Positions 17,343 through 27,194 are shown, counted from the first letter of the stretch. The stretch is DNA of 64,000 bases from Mesorhizobium sp. L2C084A000 (GCF_000502875.1 NZ_AYWX01000005.1:169164-233163); one strand, 5' to 3'. Translations and numbers: made by a program. The notes: generated by a model not told the origin, from the letters alone.

Positions 17343-19292
17343 CTAACCCGCCCTGTTCACCCGCATGTACCAGTCCACAAGGCGACGAACCTGCCGCTCG
17401 GTGTAGCCGCGCTCGACCATCCGCTGCACGAATTCATTGTGCCGCTTTTCCGTGACGCTGTCCTGCTTGGAGCCGAAACTGATCACCGGCAGGAGGTCCT
17501 CGACCTGGCCGAACATGCGTTTCTCGATGACTTCCCGCAGCTTTTCGTAACTTGTCCACGCCGGGTTGCGGCCATGGTTTCTTGCACGGGCGCGCAGCGT
17601 GAATTTCACCACCTCGTTGCGGAAGTCCTTGGGATTGGCGATGCCGGCCGGTTTTTCGACCTGCGAAAGCTCGTTGTCCAAAACCTCGCGGTTGAGGATC
17701 TGGCCGGTGTCGGGATCCTTGTAGTCCTGGTCTTCGATCCAGGCGTCGGCATAGGCGATGTAGCGGTCGAAAAGATTCTGGCCGTACTCGCTGTACGATT
17801 CCAGATAGGCTTTCTGGATCTCATGGCCGATGAATTCGGCATACCGCGCGGCCAGCTCGGACTTGATGAACTCCAGATAGGCGGCTTCCGTCTCCTTCGG
17901 AAACTGTTCGCGCTTGATTGCCTCCTCCAGGATGTACATGAGATGCACGGGGTCGGCGGCCACCTCTTCGGTGTCATAGTTGAAGGTCTGCGACAGGATC
18001 TTGAAGGCAAAGCGCGTGCTGACGCCGGCCATGCCCTCGTCGACGCCCGCGGCGTCCCGATATTCCTGAACCGACTTGGCCTTGGGGTCGACTTCCTTGA
18101 GGTTCTCGCCATCATAGGCGCGCATCTTGGTGTAGAGCGGCGAATTGTCGTGCTCGGCCAACCGGGTCGAGACGGTAAACCGGCTGAGGATGTCCAGCAC
18201 CTCTGGAGCGCAGGGACTGGCGGCCAATTCGCTCTCCCGCAGCAGTTTCTCGTAGATCTGCCGCTCTTCGGTTATCCGCAGGCAATACGGCACCTTGACC
18301 ACGAGGATGCGATCGAGAAAAGCCTCATTGTTCTTGTTGTTCTTGAACTGCAGCCATTCCGACTCGTTGGAATGAGCCACGATGATCCCCTGATAGGGAA
18401 AGGCGCCGAAATTTTCGGTGCCGTTGTAGCTGCCTTCCTGGGTGGCGGTCAGCAGCGGATGCAGGACCTTGATAGGCGCCTTGAACATTTCGACGAATTC
18501 AAGCAGGCCCTGGGTGGTCCGGTTCAGTCCGCCACTATAGGAATAGGCGTCCGGATCGGATTGGCTGAAATTTTCCAATTGCCGGATATCTACCTTGCCA
18601 ACCAGGGCCGAAACGTCCTGATTGTTCTCGTCGCCGGGCTCGGTCTTGGCGATGCCGATCTGGCGCAGTCGCGAAGGCATCAGCTTGACGACGCTGAACT
18701 TGGAAATGTCGCCGGAGAGTTCATCGAGGCGCTTGGCCGCCCATGGCGAAATGAGCCCATTCAACCGGCGTCGGGCAATGCCGTATTTATCCTCCAGCAG
18801 GTCGCCCATGCGATCGGGATGGAAAAGGCCCAGCGGCGATTCGAAAACCGGGCTGACCTGGTTGCCGACCTTCAGCGTGTAGATCGGGCGCTGCTCCATC
18901 AACTTCTTCAGCCGCTCGGCAAGGGACGATTTGCCGCCGCCGACCGGGCCGAGCAAATAGAGGATTTGCTTGCGTTCCTCGAGCCCCTGCGACGCGTAGC
19001 GAAAATAGCCGGCGATGCGCTCGATTGTGTCCTCCATGCCATAGAAATCGGCAAAGGAGGGGTACACTTTCAGGGTTCGATTGGAGAATATGCGGCCGAG
19101 CCGCTCATCCTTGCTGGTGTCGACCAGGTTCGGCTCGCCGATCGCCTCGACCATCCGTTCAGGCGCTGAGGCATACATCGACTTGTCCTCGCGGCAGGCA
19201 AGGAGATATTGCTGGATGCTGATCTCTTCCTGTGCCGCGTTGGTGTAAATTTCCGAAAACAGATCGAAGACGTCAGACTGGTTCTCTCGCAT
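17343..19292 (-). CDS. prkA: PrkA family serine protein kinase
   Basis: 649 residues. AAA-ATPase-like N-terminal domain with Walker A at 115-122 (GPVGGGKS) and a C-terminal PrkA kinase domain; the family (YeaG in E. coli) phosphorylates serine residues and is induced on starvation or general stress. The start ATG 19292 (MRENQSDVFDLF) has a GAGGG ribosome binding site; the longer frame to 19343 is not supported. It heads the prkA-yeaH-spoVR operon, a module conserved across proteobacteria. An EcfG-like promoter lies about 55-80 bases upstream (19346-19371), fitting general-stress control. Confidence 0.96.
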   Translation of the reverse strand: MRENQSDVFDLFSEIYTNAAQEEISIQQYLLACREDKSMYASAPERMVEAIGEPNLVDTSKDERLGRIFSNRTLKVYPSFADFYGMEDTIERIAGYFRYASQGLEERKQILYLLGPVGGGKSSLAERLKKLMEQRPIYTLKVGNQVSPVFESPLGLFHPDRMGDLLEDKYGIARRRLNGLISPWAAKRLDELSGDISKFSVVKLMPSRLRQIGIAKTEPGDENNQDVSALVGKVDIRQLENFSQSDPDAYSYSGGLNRTTQGLLEFVEMFKAPIKVLHPLLTATQEGSYNGTENFGAFPYQGIIVAHSNESEWLQFKNNKNNEAFLDRILVVKVPYCLRITEERQIYEKLLRESELAASPCAPEVLDILSRFTVSTRLAEHDNSPLYTKMRAYDGENLKEVDPKAKSVQEYRDAAGVDEGMAGVSTRFAFKILSQTFNYDTEEVAADPVHLMYILEEAIKREQFPKETEAAYLEFIKSELAARYAEFIGHEIQKAYLESYSEYGQNLFDRYIAYADAWIEDQDYKDPDTGQILNREVLDNELSQVEKPAGIANPKDFRNEVVKFTLRARARNHGRNPAWTSYEKLREVIEKRMFGQVEDLLPVISFGSKQDSVTEKRHNEFVQRMVERGYTERQVRRLVDWYMRVNRAG

Positions 19293-19345
19293 GATGCTTT
19301 TGCCCTCGGAGCCGCTGTGGCTTCCATTCGGCTCACCTCGCATTC

Positions 19346-19371
19346 AACTGTCGGGGGGTACCGTTTGTTCC
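19346..19371 (-). promoter_or_regulatory. Candidate EcfG (general stress sigma) promoter for prkA
   Basis: On the minus strand GGAAC (19371-19367) is followed after exactly 17 bases by AGTT (19349-19346). The alphaproteobacterial EcfG/RpoE2 consensus is GGAAC-N16/17-CGTT, so it matches eight of nine bases. The predicted start point would be about 45 bases before the prkA ATG. Confidence 0.5.
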
Positions 19372-19533
19372 CTTCATGTGAAGAGGTGGCTACGATCATG
19401 AGGTTTTGAGGCCACTCCGGGATCAAGGCGCTCGGTGCGGAGCGGTATTCAGCGCGGGTAGCGGGTGTGTGGCGAATCCCTGACTGGACGGCTGGGGCCG
19501 CCGCGTGCAGTCTTGCCTCGTCAGGAGACAGTG

Positions 19534-20340
19534 ATGATCGATCGACGAAGCCTGATCATGGCCTCGGTGGCGGCGATGCTGCCATTGGAAGCATCGGCCG
19601 CGTCGGAAACACGCCGACCCACGCCAAAAACCTTGGACTACGGGCCGGCCAAGCTCGACATCTATGCGCCCGATGGTGCAATGGGCCTGCCGGTCGTGTT
19701 TTTCGTTCATGGCGGCACCTGGCAGTTTGGCAAACGCAGTCAGGTCGACGCCAAACCGGCCTTCCTGCTCGCCAACGGCTTCTGCTTCGTCTCCATCGAT
19801 TACCGCATGTTGCCGCAGGCCGATGTCGCCACCCAGGCCGGTGACGTCGAAAAGGCCTACGCCTACATCAGAGCCAACATCGCCCGGCATGGCGGCGATC
19901 CCAACCGCATCGTCGGCATGGGCCATTCGGCCGGCTGCCATCTGATTGCGCTGACCGGCATGCGCGGCGGGTTGCCCGGCATAGCTGCGCTCATTCTCGA
20001 CGATACCAGGGCCTATGATCTTGCAGCACTTGCCAAGAAGGGCGGCATGGTGCGGGCCTATGCCCGCGTCTTTTCCGATCCCGCGCAATGGGCGGCACTG
20101 TCGCCGGCCAGCCATGTCGACGGCCGCAGGCACCCGCCGACTTTCATTGCCTATTCGCGCGCCCCTGGCCGCGGCGAGGACTCCAAGGCCTTTGCCGAGC
20201 GCCTGCGCGCGACGGGCACCAAGGTTACGCTGTTCGACGGCAGCGCCTACATGCATATGTCGATCAATCGGGATTTCGGCGAGGATGGCGACGCGCTGAC
20301 CGCGGCCGCGCTGGCATTCCTGAAATCGACGGTTGGCTGA
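19534..20340 (+). CDS. Exported alpha/beta-hydrolase (carboxylesterase/BD-FAE type)
   Basis: 268 residues. Residues 1-23 form a signal peptide with an RR pair (IDRRSLIMAS, possibly Tat). FFVHGGTWQFG is the oxyanion-hole HGG motif and GMGHSAGCH the nucleophile elbow (GxSxG); the late HMSIN segment is a candidate catalytic His. The fold matches the BD-FAE/kynurenine-formamidase-like esterases that cut short esters. ATG 19534 follows AGGAGA at 19523-19528. It is a monocistronic gene facing the same way as the TPP enzyme 100 bases downstream. Substrate unknown. Confidence 0.87.
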   Translation: MIDRRSLIMASVAAMLPLEASAASETRRPTPKTLDYGPAKLDIYAPDGAMGLPVVFFVHGGTWQFGKRSQVDAKPAFLLANGFCFVSIDYRMLPQADVATQAGDVEKAYAYIRANIARHGGDPNRIVGMGHSAGCHLIALTGMRGGLPGIAALILDDTRAYDLAALAKKGGMVRAYARVFSDPAQWAALSPASHVDGRRHPPTFIAYSRAPGRGEDSKAFAERLRATGTKVTLFDGSAYMHMSINRDFGEDGDALTAAALAFLKSTVG

Positions 20341-20440
20341 TCTTTACGGCACTGGATCAGATCAAAAGTGGCGGCGGGACATTGCTGTGCGGGCGCGCCT
20401 GGGTGCAAGTGCTCTTCGATCGTGAGCGGGAGGGAATTGC

Positions 20441-21994
20441 ATGAACGGCGCCGATGTCCTGTGTGACGTGCTTCTGGCCAATGATGTGACAGTCTGCTTC
20501 GCCAATCCCGGCACCTCCGAAATGCACTTCGTTGCAGCACTTGACCGCAAGCCGAAAATGCGTTGCGTGCTCGGGCTGTTCGAGGGGGTGGTGACCGGGG
20601 CCGCCGATGGCTATGCGCGGATGACCGATCGGCCGGCCGCGACGCTGCTGCATACCGGTCCCGGCCTGGCCAACGGTCTCGCCAACATGCACAATGCCCG
20701 GCGTGCCTTCAGCCCGATGATCAACATCGTCGGCGACCACGCCTCTTACCATCTGCCGCTCGATGCCCCGCTCACCAGCGATATCGAAAGCCTTGCGGCG
20801 CCGATGTCCAACTGGGTCGGCCGCGTCAAGGGCCCGGCCGATATCGCGCCGGCAGCTGAAGCAGCCTTTCGCGCCTCGCTGACACCACCCGGCGTCGCGA
20901 CGATGATCCTGCCGGCGGATGCCGCCTGGGGCGAAGTCGACGCGGTTTCGGTCGGCAAGGTGACGCTGGTGCCAGCGCCGGCCGTCGATATGGACGCCGT
21001 GCGCAAGGTCGCCGCGGCGATCCGTGCCGCTCCGGGCCGGGCAGGCATGATCGTTCGCGGAAAGGCCGCACGCGCCGATGCGCTCGCCATCGCCGGGCAA
21101 ATCTCGACGGGCAGCGACGTCCGGCTGTTCGGCGAGGTTCTGATCGCACGGATGCAACGCGGGCGCGGGCGTGTCGCGCCGGCCCGCATCCCCTATCCGG
21201 TCGACGCGGCGATGGCTGTGCTCAGGGATGTCGATGTTCTGATCCTGGTCGGCGCGAAGGAGCCGGTTGCCTTCTTCGCCTATCCGGGAAAACCGGGACG
21301 GCTCGTTCGGGAAGGCTGCGAGGTGCTGACACTGGCCGCCCATGGCGAAGATCTGCATGCGGCGCTGGAGGCGCTTCGCGACGAACTTGGCATCAAGCCG
21401 CCGAAACGACAGGTCGTCGCGGCCGCTTTTCCCGACGAGGCAACGCCGAGCGGCAAGCTGACGGAAGATGCGATCGCGCTGTCGGTGGCGCGCAAACTGC
21501 CGGCCGATGCGATCATTTGCGATGAAGCGGTCACCTCGGCCAGGCGTTTCTTCGCGCTGTCGGCCTTTGCAGCGCCGCACGACTACATGATGGGCACGGG
21601 CGGATCGATCGGCGGCGGCATCCCGATGGCGACCGGGGCGGCAATCGCCTGTCCGGACCGCAAGGTGATCAATCTCGAGGCCGATGGCAGCGGGATGTAC
21701 ACGGTGCAGGGATTGTGGACGCAGGCGCGGGAAAAGCTCGACGTGGTGACGATCGTGTTTTCCAACCGAACCTATGCGATCCTGCATGGCGAGATGAAGA
21801 ATGTCGGCGTCGGCGCCATCGGCGAGAACGCCAGGCGCATGCTCGACCTCGACTATCCCTCGCTCGACTGGGTGTCGCTGGCCAAAGGCATGGGCGTGGA
21901 GGCGGCCCGCGCCGATACGTGCGAGCGCTTCGAGGCGCTGCTGGACAGCGCGCTGTCACGGCGCGGGCCGTTCCTCATCGAAGCGGTGCTCTGA
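20441..21994 (+). CDS. Thiamine-diphosphate enzyme (acetolactate-synthase large-subunit-like)
   Basis: 517 residues with the three TPP-enzyme domains: N-terminal PYR domain with the catalytic Glu48 (GLFEGVVTGAADGYARM), a central domain, and a C-terminal PP domain with the metal/TPP motif beginning EADGSGMYT near residue 412, then VVTIVFSNRTYAIL. The GDG of the motif is ADG here. The shortened length (about 515 rather than 560-590) and absence of an ilvH neighbour argue against biosynthetic IlvB; this group is usually labelled acetolactate synthase large subunit or benzoylformate-decarboxylase-like. The actual 2-oxoacid substrate is unknown. Ribosome binding site GGGAGG precedes the ATG. Confidence 0.85.
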   Translation: MNGADVLCDVLLANDVTVCFANPGTSEMHFVAALDRKPKMRCVLGLFEGVVTGAADGYARMTDRPAATLLHTGPGLANGLANMHNARRAFSPMINIVGDHASYHLPLDAPLTSDIESLAAPMSNWVGRVKGPADIAPAAEAAFRASLTPPGVATMILPADAAWGEVDAVSVGKVTLVPAPAVDMDAVRKVAAAIRAAPGRAGMIVRGKAARADALAIAGQISTGSDVRLFGEVLIARMQRGRGRVAPARIPYPVDAAMAVLRDVDVLILVGAKEPVAFFAYPGKPGRLVREGCEVLTLAAHGEDLHAALEALRDELGIKPPKRQVVAAAFPDEATPSGKLTEDAIALSVARKLPADAIICDEAVTSARRFFALSAFAAPHDYMMGTGGSIGGGIPMATGAAIACPDRKVINLEADGSGMYTVQGLWTQAREKLDVVTIVFSNRTYAILHGEMKNVGVGAIGENARRMLDLDYPSLDWVSLAKGMGVEAARADTCERFEALLDSALSRRGPFLIEAVL

Positions 21995-22024
21995 GCGCGG
22001 CGAAAAACGATAGGCGGAACCGAG

Positions 22025-22327
22025 CTACCAGCGGGTCTTTTCGCCGGGAGCCGCCGGTTCGATCGCCAGCGCGTGCACGCCGGCCTTCAATTCATCGGCA
22101 AGCAGTTCATTGACGGCGCGGTGACGGTCGATGCGGCTCATGCCGGCAAAGGCGGAAGCGACGACGCGGACGCGAAAATGCGTCTCGCCGGTGCCGTCGT
22201 AAGTGCCGTGATGGTCGGAGCCGTGATGGTGGTGGCCGGCATGGAGATGGCTCTCGTTGATGATGACCAGCCTGTCCGGCGAAAATGCCTTATTGAGCTT
22301 GTCTTCCATGGTCGCCTGTATGGACAT
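22025..22327 (-). CDS. BolA family protein
   Basis: 100 residues. The class II KH-like BolA fold, with MEDKLNKAF, HFRVRVVASAFAGMSRIDRHRAV and HALAIEP, the usual helix-turn-helix and C-terminal motifs. BolA proteins pair with monothiol glutaredoxins in Fe-S and iron handling, or bind DNA. An internal His-rich insertion (HAGHHHHGSDHHGTY) could bind metal. Two ATGs are possible; AAGGGAG is immediately before the one at 22333 but ideally spaced for the one at 22327, so the latter is chosen. It is divergent from the J-domain gene, as commonly seen in rhizobia near cobS-cobT. Confidence 0.92.
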   Translation of the reverse strand: MSIQATMEDKLNKAFSPDRLVIINESHLHAGHHHHGSDHHGTYDGTGETHFRVRVVASAFAGMSRIDRHRAVNELLADELKAGVHALAIEPAAPGEKTRW

Positions 22328-22368
22328 CGCCATCTCCCTTCACCAAATATCGCTGGCATCTCAGCCTG

Positions 22369-22387
22369 GAAACCGAAAATCGGTTTC
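22369..22387. repeat. Short perfect palindrome in the bolA/J-domain intergenic region
   Basis: GAAACCGA-AAA-TCGGTTTC, an 8-base inverted repeat with a 3-base loop, 42 bases ahead of the bolA start. It could be an operator for the divergent pair or a 5'-leader hairpin. Confidence 0.5.
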
Positions 22388-22517
22388 GCGAGGGGCCGCC
22401 GCCGTGCAACAAAATCCGCCATTCGCCTGCTTTATGCCGCGATTCAGCGGTTAGGGCGATGATCGCGAAAATGTCAATTCTTGTTTCGCATCTGCGAACG
22501 CCCCATAAATGGGTAAG

Positions 22518-23138
22518 ATGAAGCCGTACCCCAAATATTTCGAGAAGATTCGCGTCCGCCCCGACAAGGACGCGGAGCTGAAGTCGCACTCGCCGATCTG
22601 CCAGTGGGACGGCTGCAAGGAAGCGGGCACCCATCGTGCGCCGGTCGGGCGCATGAAGGAGGGCGAGTATTTCCATTTCTGCTTCGATCATGTGCGCGAG
22701 TACAACAAGGGCTTCAACTACTTTTCCGGCGTGCCGGACACCGAGGTCGCGCGCTTCCAGAAGGAAGCCATGACCGGGCACCGGCCGACCTGGAAGATGG
22801 GCGCCAACGGGGCCTCGACGCGGTCGTCGCCCGATATGGCCCAGATGCGTTCCGGCCGGGCCGGCTACTATAACCGCATGCGCGACCCGTTCGACCTGTT
22901 CAAGGGACCGAAGGATCCGCGCGAGGCGCGCGAGCGCAAGGCCAAGCCGCTTGAGGCCAAGGCGCTGGAAACGCTTGGCCTTGATACAAAGGCGACTGGC
23001 AAGGAGATCAAGGCGCGCTATAAGGAACTGGTGAAACAGCACCATCCGGATGCGAATGGTGGCGACAGAGGTTCGGAAGACCGGTTCCGCGATGTGCTGC
23101 AGGCCTATCGCGTGCTCAAACAGGCGGGCCTGTGCTGA
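22518..23138 (+). CDS. J-domain (DnaJ-like) protein
   Basis: 206 residues. The N-terminal half holds CQWDGCKEAGTHRAPVGR and a FCFDHVREYNKGFNYF segment whose paired Cys/His could bind metal; the C-terminal ~65 residues are a J domain (ALETLGLDTKATGKEIKARYKELVK, then HPD in QHHPDANGGD), which stimulates Hsp70 ATPase. This architecture is a rhizobial protein found directly before cobS. The ATG at 22518 (MKPYPKYFEKIR) fits remembered homologues; another ATG at 22509 adds three residues, and neither has a strong ribosome binding site. Client protein unknown; proximity to CobS-CobT suggests, but does not prove, a link to cobaltochelatase assembly. Confidence 0.88.
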   Translation: MKPYPKYFEKIRVRPDKDAELKSHSPICQWDGCKEAGTHRAPVGRMKEGEYFHFCFDHVREYNKGFNYFSGVPDTEVARFQKEAMTGHRPTWKMGANGASTRSSPDMAQMRSGRAGYYNRMRDPFDLFKGPKDPREARERKAKPLEAKALETLGLDTKATGKEIKARYKELVKQHHPDANGGDRGSEDRFRDVLQAYRVLKQAGLC

Positions 23139-23159
23139 GCGGCCATACGGTTCGTGTCG

Positions 23160-23186
23160 TTTTCCAACTTTCATAAGGTTGGAAAA
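23160..23186. repeat. 9-9-9 inverted repeat upstream of cobS
   Basis: TTTTCCAAC and GTTGGAAAA separated by nine bases, perfect over nine pairs, 75 bases before the cobS ATG and just after the J-domain gene stop (23138). No T-run suitable for termination follows the plus-strand stem. Candidate operator or leader hairpin for cobST. Confidence 0.5.
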
Positions 23187-23261
23187 GGCTCTAAGACCGC
23201 CCCCGGACAAAATCGATTGCCGGCGAAATCAGACGTTTCGCCCGTGGAGACGTTGAGAGAT

Positions 23262-24248
23262 ATGAACAAGGTCGATCGTGACATCGCCAACCTGCCCGAC
23301 ACGACGGTGTCGGTGAAGGAGAAATTCGGCTTCGAGTCCAAGATGGTGGTACCGGCCTATTCGGTGACATCGGAGCATGTGCCCGACATCGACCCGGACT
23401 ATCTCTTCGACAAGAACACGACGATGGCGATCCTTGCGGGCTTTGCCTACAACCGCCGCGTCATGGTGTCGGGCTATCACGGCACCGGCAAGTCGACCCA
23501 TATCGAACAGGTTGCCGCCCGGCTTAACTGGCCTTGTGTGCGCGTCAACCTCGACAGTCATGTCAGCCGTATCGATCTCGTCGGCAAGGACGCGATCGTC
23601 GTCAAGGATGGCCTGCAGATCACCGAATTCCGCGACGGCATCCTGCCCTGGGCCTACCAGCACAATGTCGCTCTGTGCTTCGACGAGTACGATGCCGGCC
23701 GTCCGGATGTGATGTTCGTCATCCAGCGCGTGCTGGAATCGTCGGGCCGGCTGACGCTGCTCGACCAGAGCCGGGTCATCCGCCCGCATCCGGCCTTCCG
23801 GTTGTTCTCGACCGCCAACACGGTCGGCCTCGGCGACACCACTGGCCTCTATCACGGCACCCAGCAGATCAACCAGGCGCAGATGGACCGCTGGTCGATC
23901 GTCACCACGCTGAACTATTTGCCGCACGACAATGAAGTCGCCATCGTGCTGGCCAAGGCCAAGCACTATCGCGACAGCAAGGGCAAGGACATCGTCAACA
24001 AGATGGTGCGCGTCGCCGACATGACGCGTTCGGCCTTCATCAACGGCGATCTGTCGACCGTGATGAGCCCGCGCACCGTGATCACCTGGGCCGAGAATGC
24101 CGAGATATTCGGCAATATCGGCATGGCGTTCCGGCTGACCTTCCTCAACAAGTGTGATGAACTGGAACGCTCGGTGGTGGCCGAGTTCTACCAGCGCGCC
24201 TTTGGCGAGGATCTGCCCGAGAGCGCCGCCAACGTGGTGCTGGGCTAA
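23262..24248 (+). CDS. cobS: Cobaltochelatase subunit CobS
   Basis: 328 residues. AAA+ ATPase of the aerobic cobaltochelatase CobNST, which inserts cobalt into hydrogenobyrinate a,c-diamide during vitamin B12 synthesis. Walker [10 protein letters not shown], Walker B-like [10 protein letters not shown], and the sensor region [18 protein letters not shown] are typical. ATG 23262 ([12 protein letters not shown]) has GAGAG ahead of it; the open frame upstream is not conserved. It is followed 11 bases later by cobT, as in other alphaproteobacteria. The third subunit, CobN, is not in this window. Confidence 0.97.
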   Translation: MNKVDRDIANLPDTTVSVKEKFGFESKMVVPAYSVTSEHVPDIDPDYLFDKNTTMAILAGFAYNRRVMVSGYHGTGKSTHIEQVAARLNWPCVRVNLDSHVSRIDLVGKDAIVVKDGLQITEFRDGILPWAYQHNVALCFDEYDAGRPDVMFVIQRVLESSGRLTLLDQSRVIRPHPAFRLFSTANTVGLGDTTGLYHGTQQINQAQMDRWSIVTTLNYLPHDNEVAIVLAKAKHYRDSKGKDIVNKMVRVADMTRSAFINGDLSTVMSPRTVITWAENAEIFGNIGMAFRLTFLNKCDELERSVVAEFYQRAFGEDLPESAANVVLG

Positions 24249-24259
24249 GCAGAGTCTCG

Positions 24260-26158
24260 ATGGCGGGTCCGGGCGACAACACGCGCAACAAGTCGAAGAC
24301 GGGTTCTGAAGCCGACAGCTTCAAGCGCGCCGTCACCGTCTGCATGCGCGCCATCGCCGGCGACAAGGAGCTGGAGGTCGGCTTCGCCAAGGACCGGCCG
24401 GCGCTCGCCGGCAGCCGTGCGCGTCTGCCAGAATTGCCGAAGAAGGCGTCGAAGACCGATATCGCGATCACCCGCGGCCTCGGCGATTCCATGGCGCTGA
24501 AGCGCGCCTGCCACGATGTGCGCATCCACACCAAGCTGGCGCCGGAAGGCAAGGCGGCCCGCGCCATCTATGACGCGGTCGAACAGGCCCGCGTCGAGGC
24601 GATAGGCTCACGCGCCATGCAGGGCGTCGCCGACAATATCGGCTCGATGCTGGAGGACAAATACGCCAAGGCCAACCTCGTCGACATCAAGGACAAGGCC
24701 GACGCGCCGATCGAGGAAGCTCTTGCCCTGATAGTGCGCGAGAAGCTGACCGGCCGCCCGGTCCCGAAAAGCGGCGAGCGGCTGGTCGAACTCTGGCGCC
24801 CCTGGGTCGAGGAGAAGGCCAAGGCCGACCTCGACGGATTGTCGGCCAAGCTCGGCGACCAGCAGGCTTTCGCCCGGGTCGTGCGCGAGATGCTCGCCTC
24901 CATGGAAATGGCCGAGGAGCTTGGCGACGACCAGGAGACGGAAGACTCCGAGGACAATGACGACAACCAGCCGCAAGGCGAGGAGCAGAGCGAGGAGGGC
25001 GGCGAAGAGGATTCCGGCTCCGAGCAGTCGCAGTCCGAGGATGCCGAGGCTTCGGCCGATGACGAGCAGTCGGCCGAGACGGAAGCGTCCGACGCCACCG
25101 CCGACGACCTCTCCGACGATGACGATGCGGACGCCGAGACACCCGGTGAGGCGCGCCGCAACGACAATCCCTTCACCAATCTGCCGAAGGAAATCGACTA
25201 CAAGGTCTTCACCACCGCTTTCGACGAAACGGTGGGCGCCGAGGAACTGTGCGAAGAGGAAGAGCTCGACCGGCTGCGCGCCTTCCTCGATAAGCAGCTG
25301 GCCAATCTGTCAGGCGTCGTCGGGCGGCTCGCCAACCGGCTGCAGCGCCGGCTGATGGCACAACAGAACCGCTCGTGGGATTTCGACCTGGAAGAGGGCT
25401 ATCTCGACCCGGCACGGCTGGTGCGGGTTGTCATCGACCCGATGCAGCCGCTGTCGTTCAAGCAGGAGCGCGACACCAAATTCCGCGACACGGTGGTGAC
25501 GCTGGTGCTCGACAATTCCGGCTCGATGCGCGGTCGGCCGATCACCGTCGCCGCCACCTGCGCCGACATTCTGGCGCGCACGCTGGAGCGTTGTGGCGTC
25601 TCGGTCGAGATCCTCGGCTTCACCACCCGTGCCTGGAAGGGCGGGCAGGCGCGCGAGAAATGGCTGAAGGACGGCAAGCCGCCGAACCCAGGCCGGCTCA
25701 ACGATTTGCGTCACATCATCTATAAGTCGGCCGACCATCCGTGGCGGCGGGCACGGCGCAATCTCGGGCTGATGATGCGCGAAGGCCTGCTCAAGGAAAA
25801 CATCGACGGCGAGGCGCTGCTGTGGGCGCACAACCGGCTGATTGCCCGGCCGGAGCAGCGCAAGATCCTGATGATGATCTCGGACGGGGCGCCGGTCGAC
25901 GATTCGACGCTGTCGGTCAATCCGGGCAATTATCTCGAGCGCCATCTGCGCGCCGTCATCGAGCTGATCGAGACGCGTTCGCCGGTGGAACTGCTGGCCA
26001 TCGGCATCGGCCACGACGTCACGCGCTACTACCGCCGGGCTGTCACCATCGTCGATGCCGAGGAACTGGCCGGCGCCATGACCGAGCAGTTGGCTTCGCT
26101 GTTCGCCGAGGAAAGCGCGAAGGATACGCGACGCGGCGGCATGCGGCGCGCCGGATGA
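24260..26158 (+). CDS. cobT: Cobaltochelatase subunit CobT
   Basis: 632 residues. Partner of CobS in the cobaltochelatase chaperone ring. N-terminal conserved region (about 1-215), then an extremely acidic Glu/Asp/Ser-rich linker (about 216-300) typical of CobT, and a C-terminal von Willebrand-A domain with an intact MIDAS ([13 protein letters not shown]) that binds Mg and contacts CobN. Length is normal. The stop overlaps the ATG of the next gene (ATGA), so the exported protein downstream is co-translated although its function seems unrelated. Confidence 0.96.
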   Translation: MAGPGDNTRNKSKTGSEADSFKRAVTVCMRAIAGDKELEVGFAKDRPALAGSRARLPELPKKASKTDIAITRGLGDSMALKRACHDVRIHTKLAPEGKAARAIYDAVEQARVEAIGSRAMQGVADNIGSMLEDKYAKANLVDIKDKADAPIEEALALIVREKLTGRPVPKSGERLVELWRPWVEEKAKADLDGLSAKLGDQQAFARVVREMLASMEMAEELGDDQETEDSEDNDDNQPQGEEQSEEGGEEDSGSEQSQSEDAEASADDEQSAETEASDATADDLSDDDDADAETPGEARRNDNPFTNLPKEIDYKVFTTAFDETVGAEELCEEEELDRLRAFLDKQLANLSGVVGRLANRLQRRLMAQQNRSWDFDLEEGYLDPARLVRVVIDPMQPLSFKQERDTKFRDTVVTLVLDNSGSMRGRPITVAATCADILARTLERCGVSVEILGFTTRAWKGGQAREKWLKDGKPPNPGRLNDLRHIIYKSADHPWRRARRNLGLMMREGLLKENIDGEALLWAHNRLIARPEQRKILMMISDGAPVDDSTLSVNPGNYLERHLRAVIELIETRSPVELLAIGIGHDVTRYYRRAVTIVDAEELAGAMTEQLASLFAEESAKDTRRGGMRRAG

Positions 26159-27183
26159 TCTTCTCGAGCGGCGGCTTTCGGCAGACGCTTTTCGCCGCCA
26201 TCGCCCTGCTTACCGGCGTGGTTGCGGCGGCAGCCGGTTCAGCTGATTCCACCTCGGTTGAGCCGGTCGAAGTCTCGGCCCGACCGATCGCCGAATTCCA
26301 CATTGGCCGTGCCGGCAAGCAGTTCGGCCCGTTCGAATTCGTCGGCGGGCTGGAGATGACCTCGCCGACACGCGATTTCGGCGCGCTGTCGGCCTTCCGC
26401 TTCCTGAAAGCCGGCGGTGACTTCATCGGCGTTGCCGACACCGGCTTCTGGTTCTTCGGCACGGTGATCCGCGACGCGGAAAAGCGACCCTCCGGCATCC
26501 AGAATTTCCGCATGCAGCAGATGGTCGACCAGACCGGCCGGCCGATCGACAGGAAATGGGAGGTCGATGCGGAAGGTCTCGCGGTCAAGGACGGCATCGC
26601 CACCGTCGGCTTCGAGCGCAGCCACCGCGTCGCCCAGTTCAAGATCGACTCCAACGACATGAAGGCACCCTTCAAGCCGCTGGATTTCGCCGTTCCGGCC
26701 CGCGAGCTGCGTCAGAATCGCGGCTTCGAGACCGTCACCCACGCCAATGCCAACGGCCAGCATGAGGGCGGCCTAGTCGTGGTCTCCGAGAAGAGCCTGG
26801 ACAAGGCCGGCAACATCTATGCCGCCATCATCGAAGGACCGCACAAGGGCATCTTCACCGTCAAACGCAATGGCGATTTCGACATCACCGACGGGGCCTT
26901 CCTGCCGGATGGCGATCTGTTGCTTCTGGAGCGCAGTTTCTCGATGGCCAGCGGCGTCAAGATGCGGCTGCGGCGCATCTATGGCGAAAGCGTCGAGAAG
27001 GGCGCGGTCGCCGACGGGCCGGTGCTGCTGGAGGCCGACATGGGCTACCAGATTGACAATATGGAAGGGCTCGACGTCTGGACCCGCGGCGACGGCGCGC
27101 TGATGGTGTCGCTGATCTCCGACGACAACCACTCGATCCTGCAGCGCAACCTCTATCTGGAATTCATTCTCCACCAGGATTGA
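26155..27183 (+). CDS. Exported phytase-like/esterase-like beta-propeller protein
   Basis: 342 residues. N-terminal hydrophobic signal (about 8-27). The body matches the esterase-like activity of phytase family: [51 protein letters not shown], and a late [10 protein letters not shown] segment, giving a six-bladed beta-propeller fold with a Ca-binding pattern. These proteins are periplasmic with poorly defined activity. ATG 26155 overlaps the cobT stop, indicating coupling. Whether it takes part in cobalamin metabolism is unknown. Confidence 0.85.
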   Translation: MIFSSGGFRQTLFAAIALLTGVVAAAAGSADSTSVEPVEVSARPIAEFHIGRAGKQFGPFEFVGGLEMTSPTRDFGALSAFRFLKAGGDFIGVADTGFWFFGTVIRDAEKRPSGIQNFRMQQMVDQTGRPIDRKWEVDAEGLAVKDGIATVGFERSHRVAQFKIDSNDMKAPFKPLDFAVPARELRQNRGFETVTHANANGQHEGGLVVVSEKSLDKAGNIYAAIIEGPHKGIFTVKRNGDFDITDGAFLPDGDLLLLERSFSMASGVKMRLRRIYGESVEKGAVADGPVLLEADMGYQIDNMEGLDVWTRGDGALMVSLISDDNHSILQRNLYLEFILHQD

Positions 27184-27194
27184 GCCCGCCGGCT

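Noticed and set aside
17439..19169. 576-codon open frame on the plus strand
   Set aside because: Antisense to prkA; composition is typical of a mirror frame and no start region or domain supports it. Similar mirrors at 8004-9311, 20357-21787 and 62014-63474 were discarded for the same reason.
20441..21994. Biosynthetic acetolactate synthase (ilvB)
   Set aside because: Too short, with no ilvH neighbour and an ADG rather than GDG cofactor motif; kept as a generic TPP enzyme.
23154..23261. N-terminal extension of CobS, or a cobalamin riboswitch before it
   Set aside because: The 108-base extension has no CobS homology and contains the palindrome; no B12-box or adocobalamin riboswitch core was seen, and the gap is too short.
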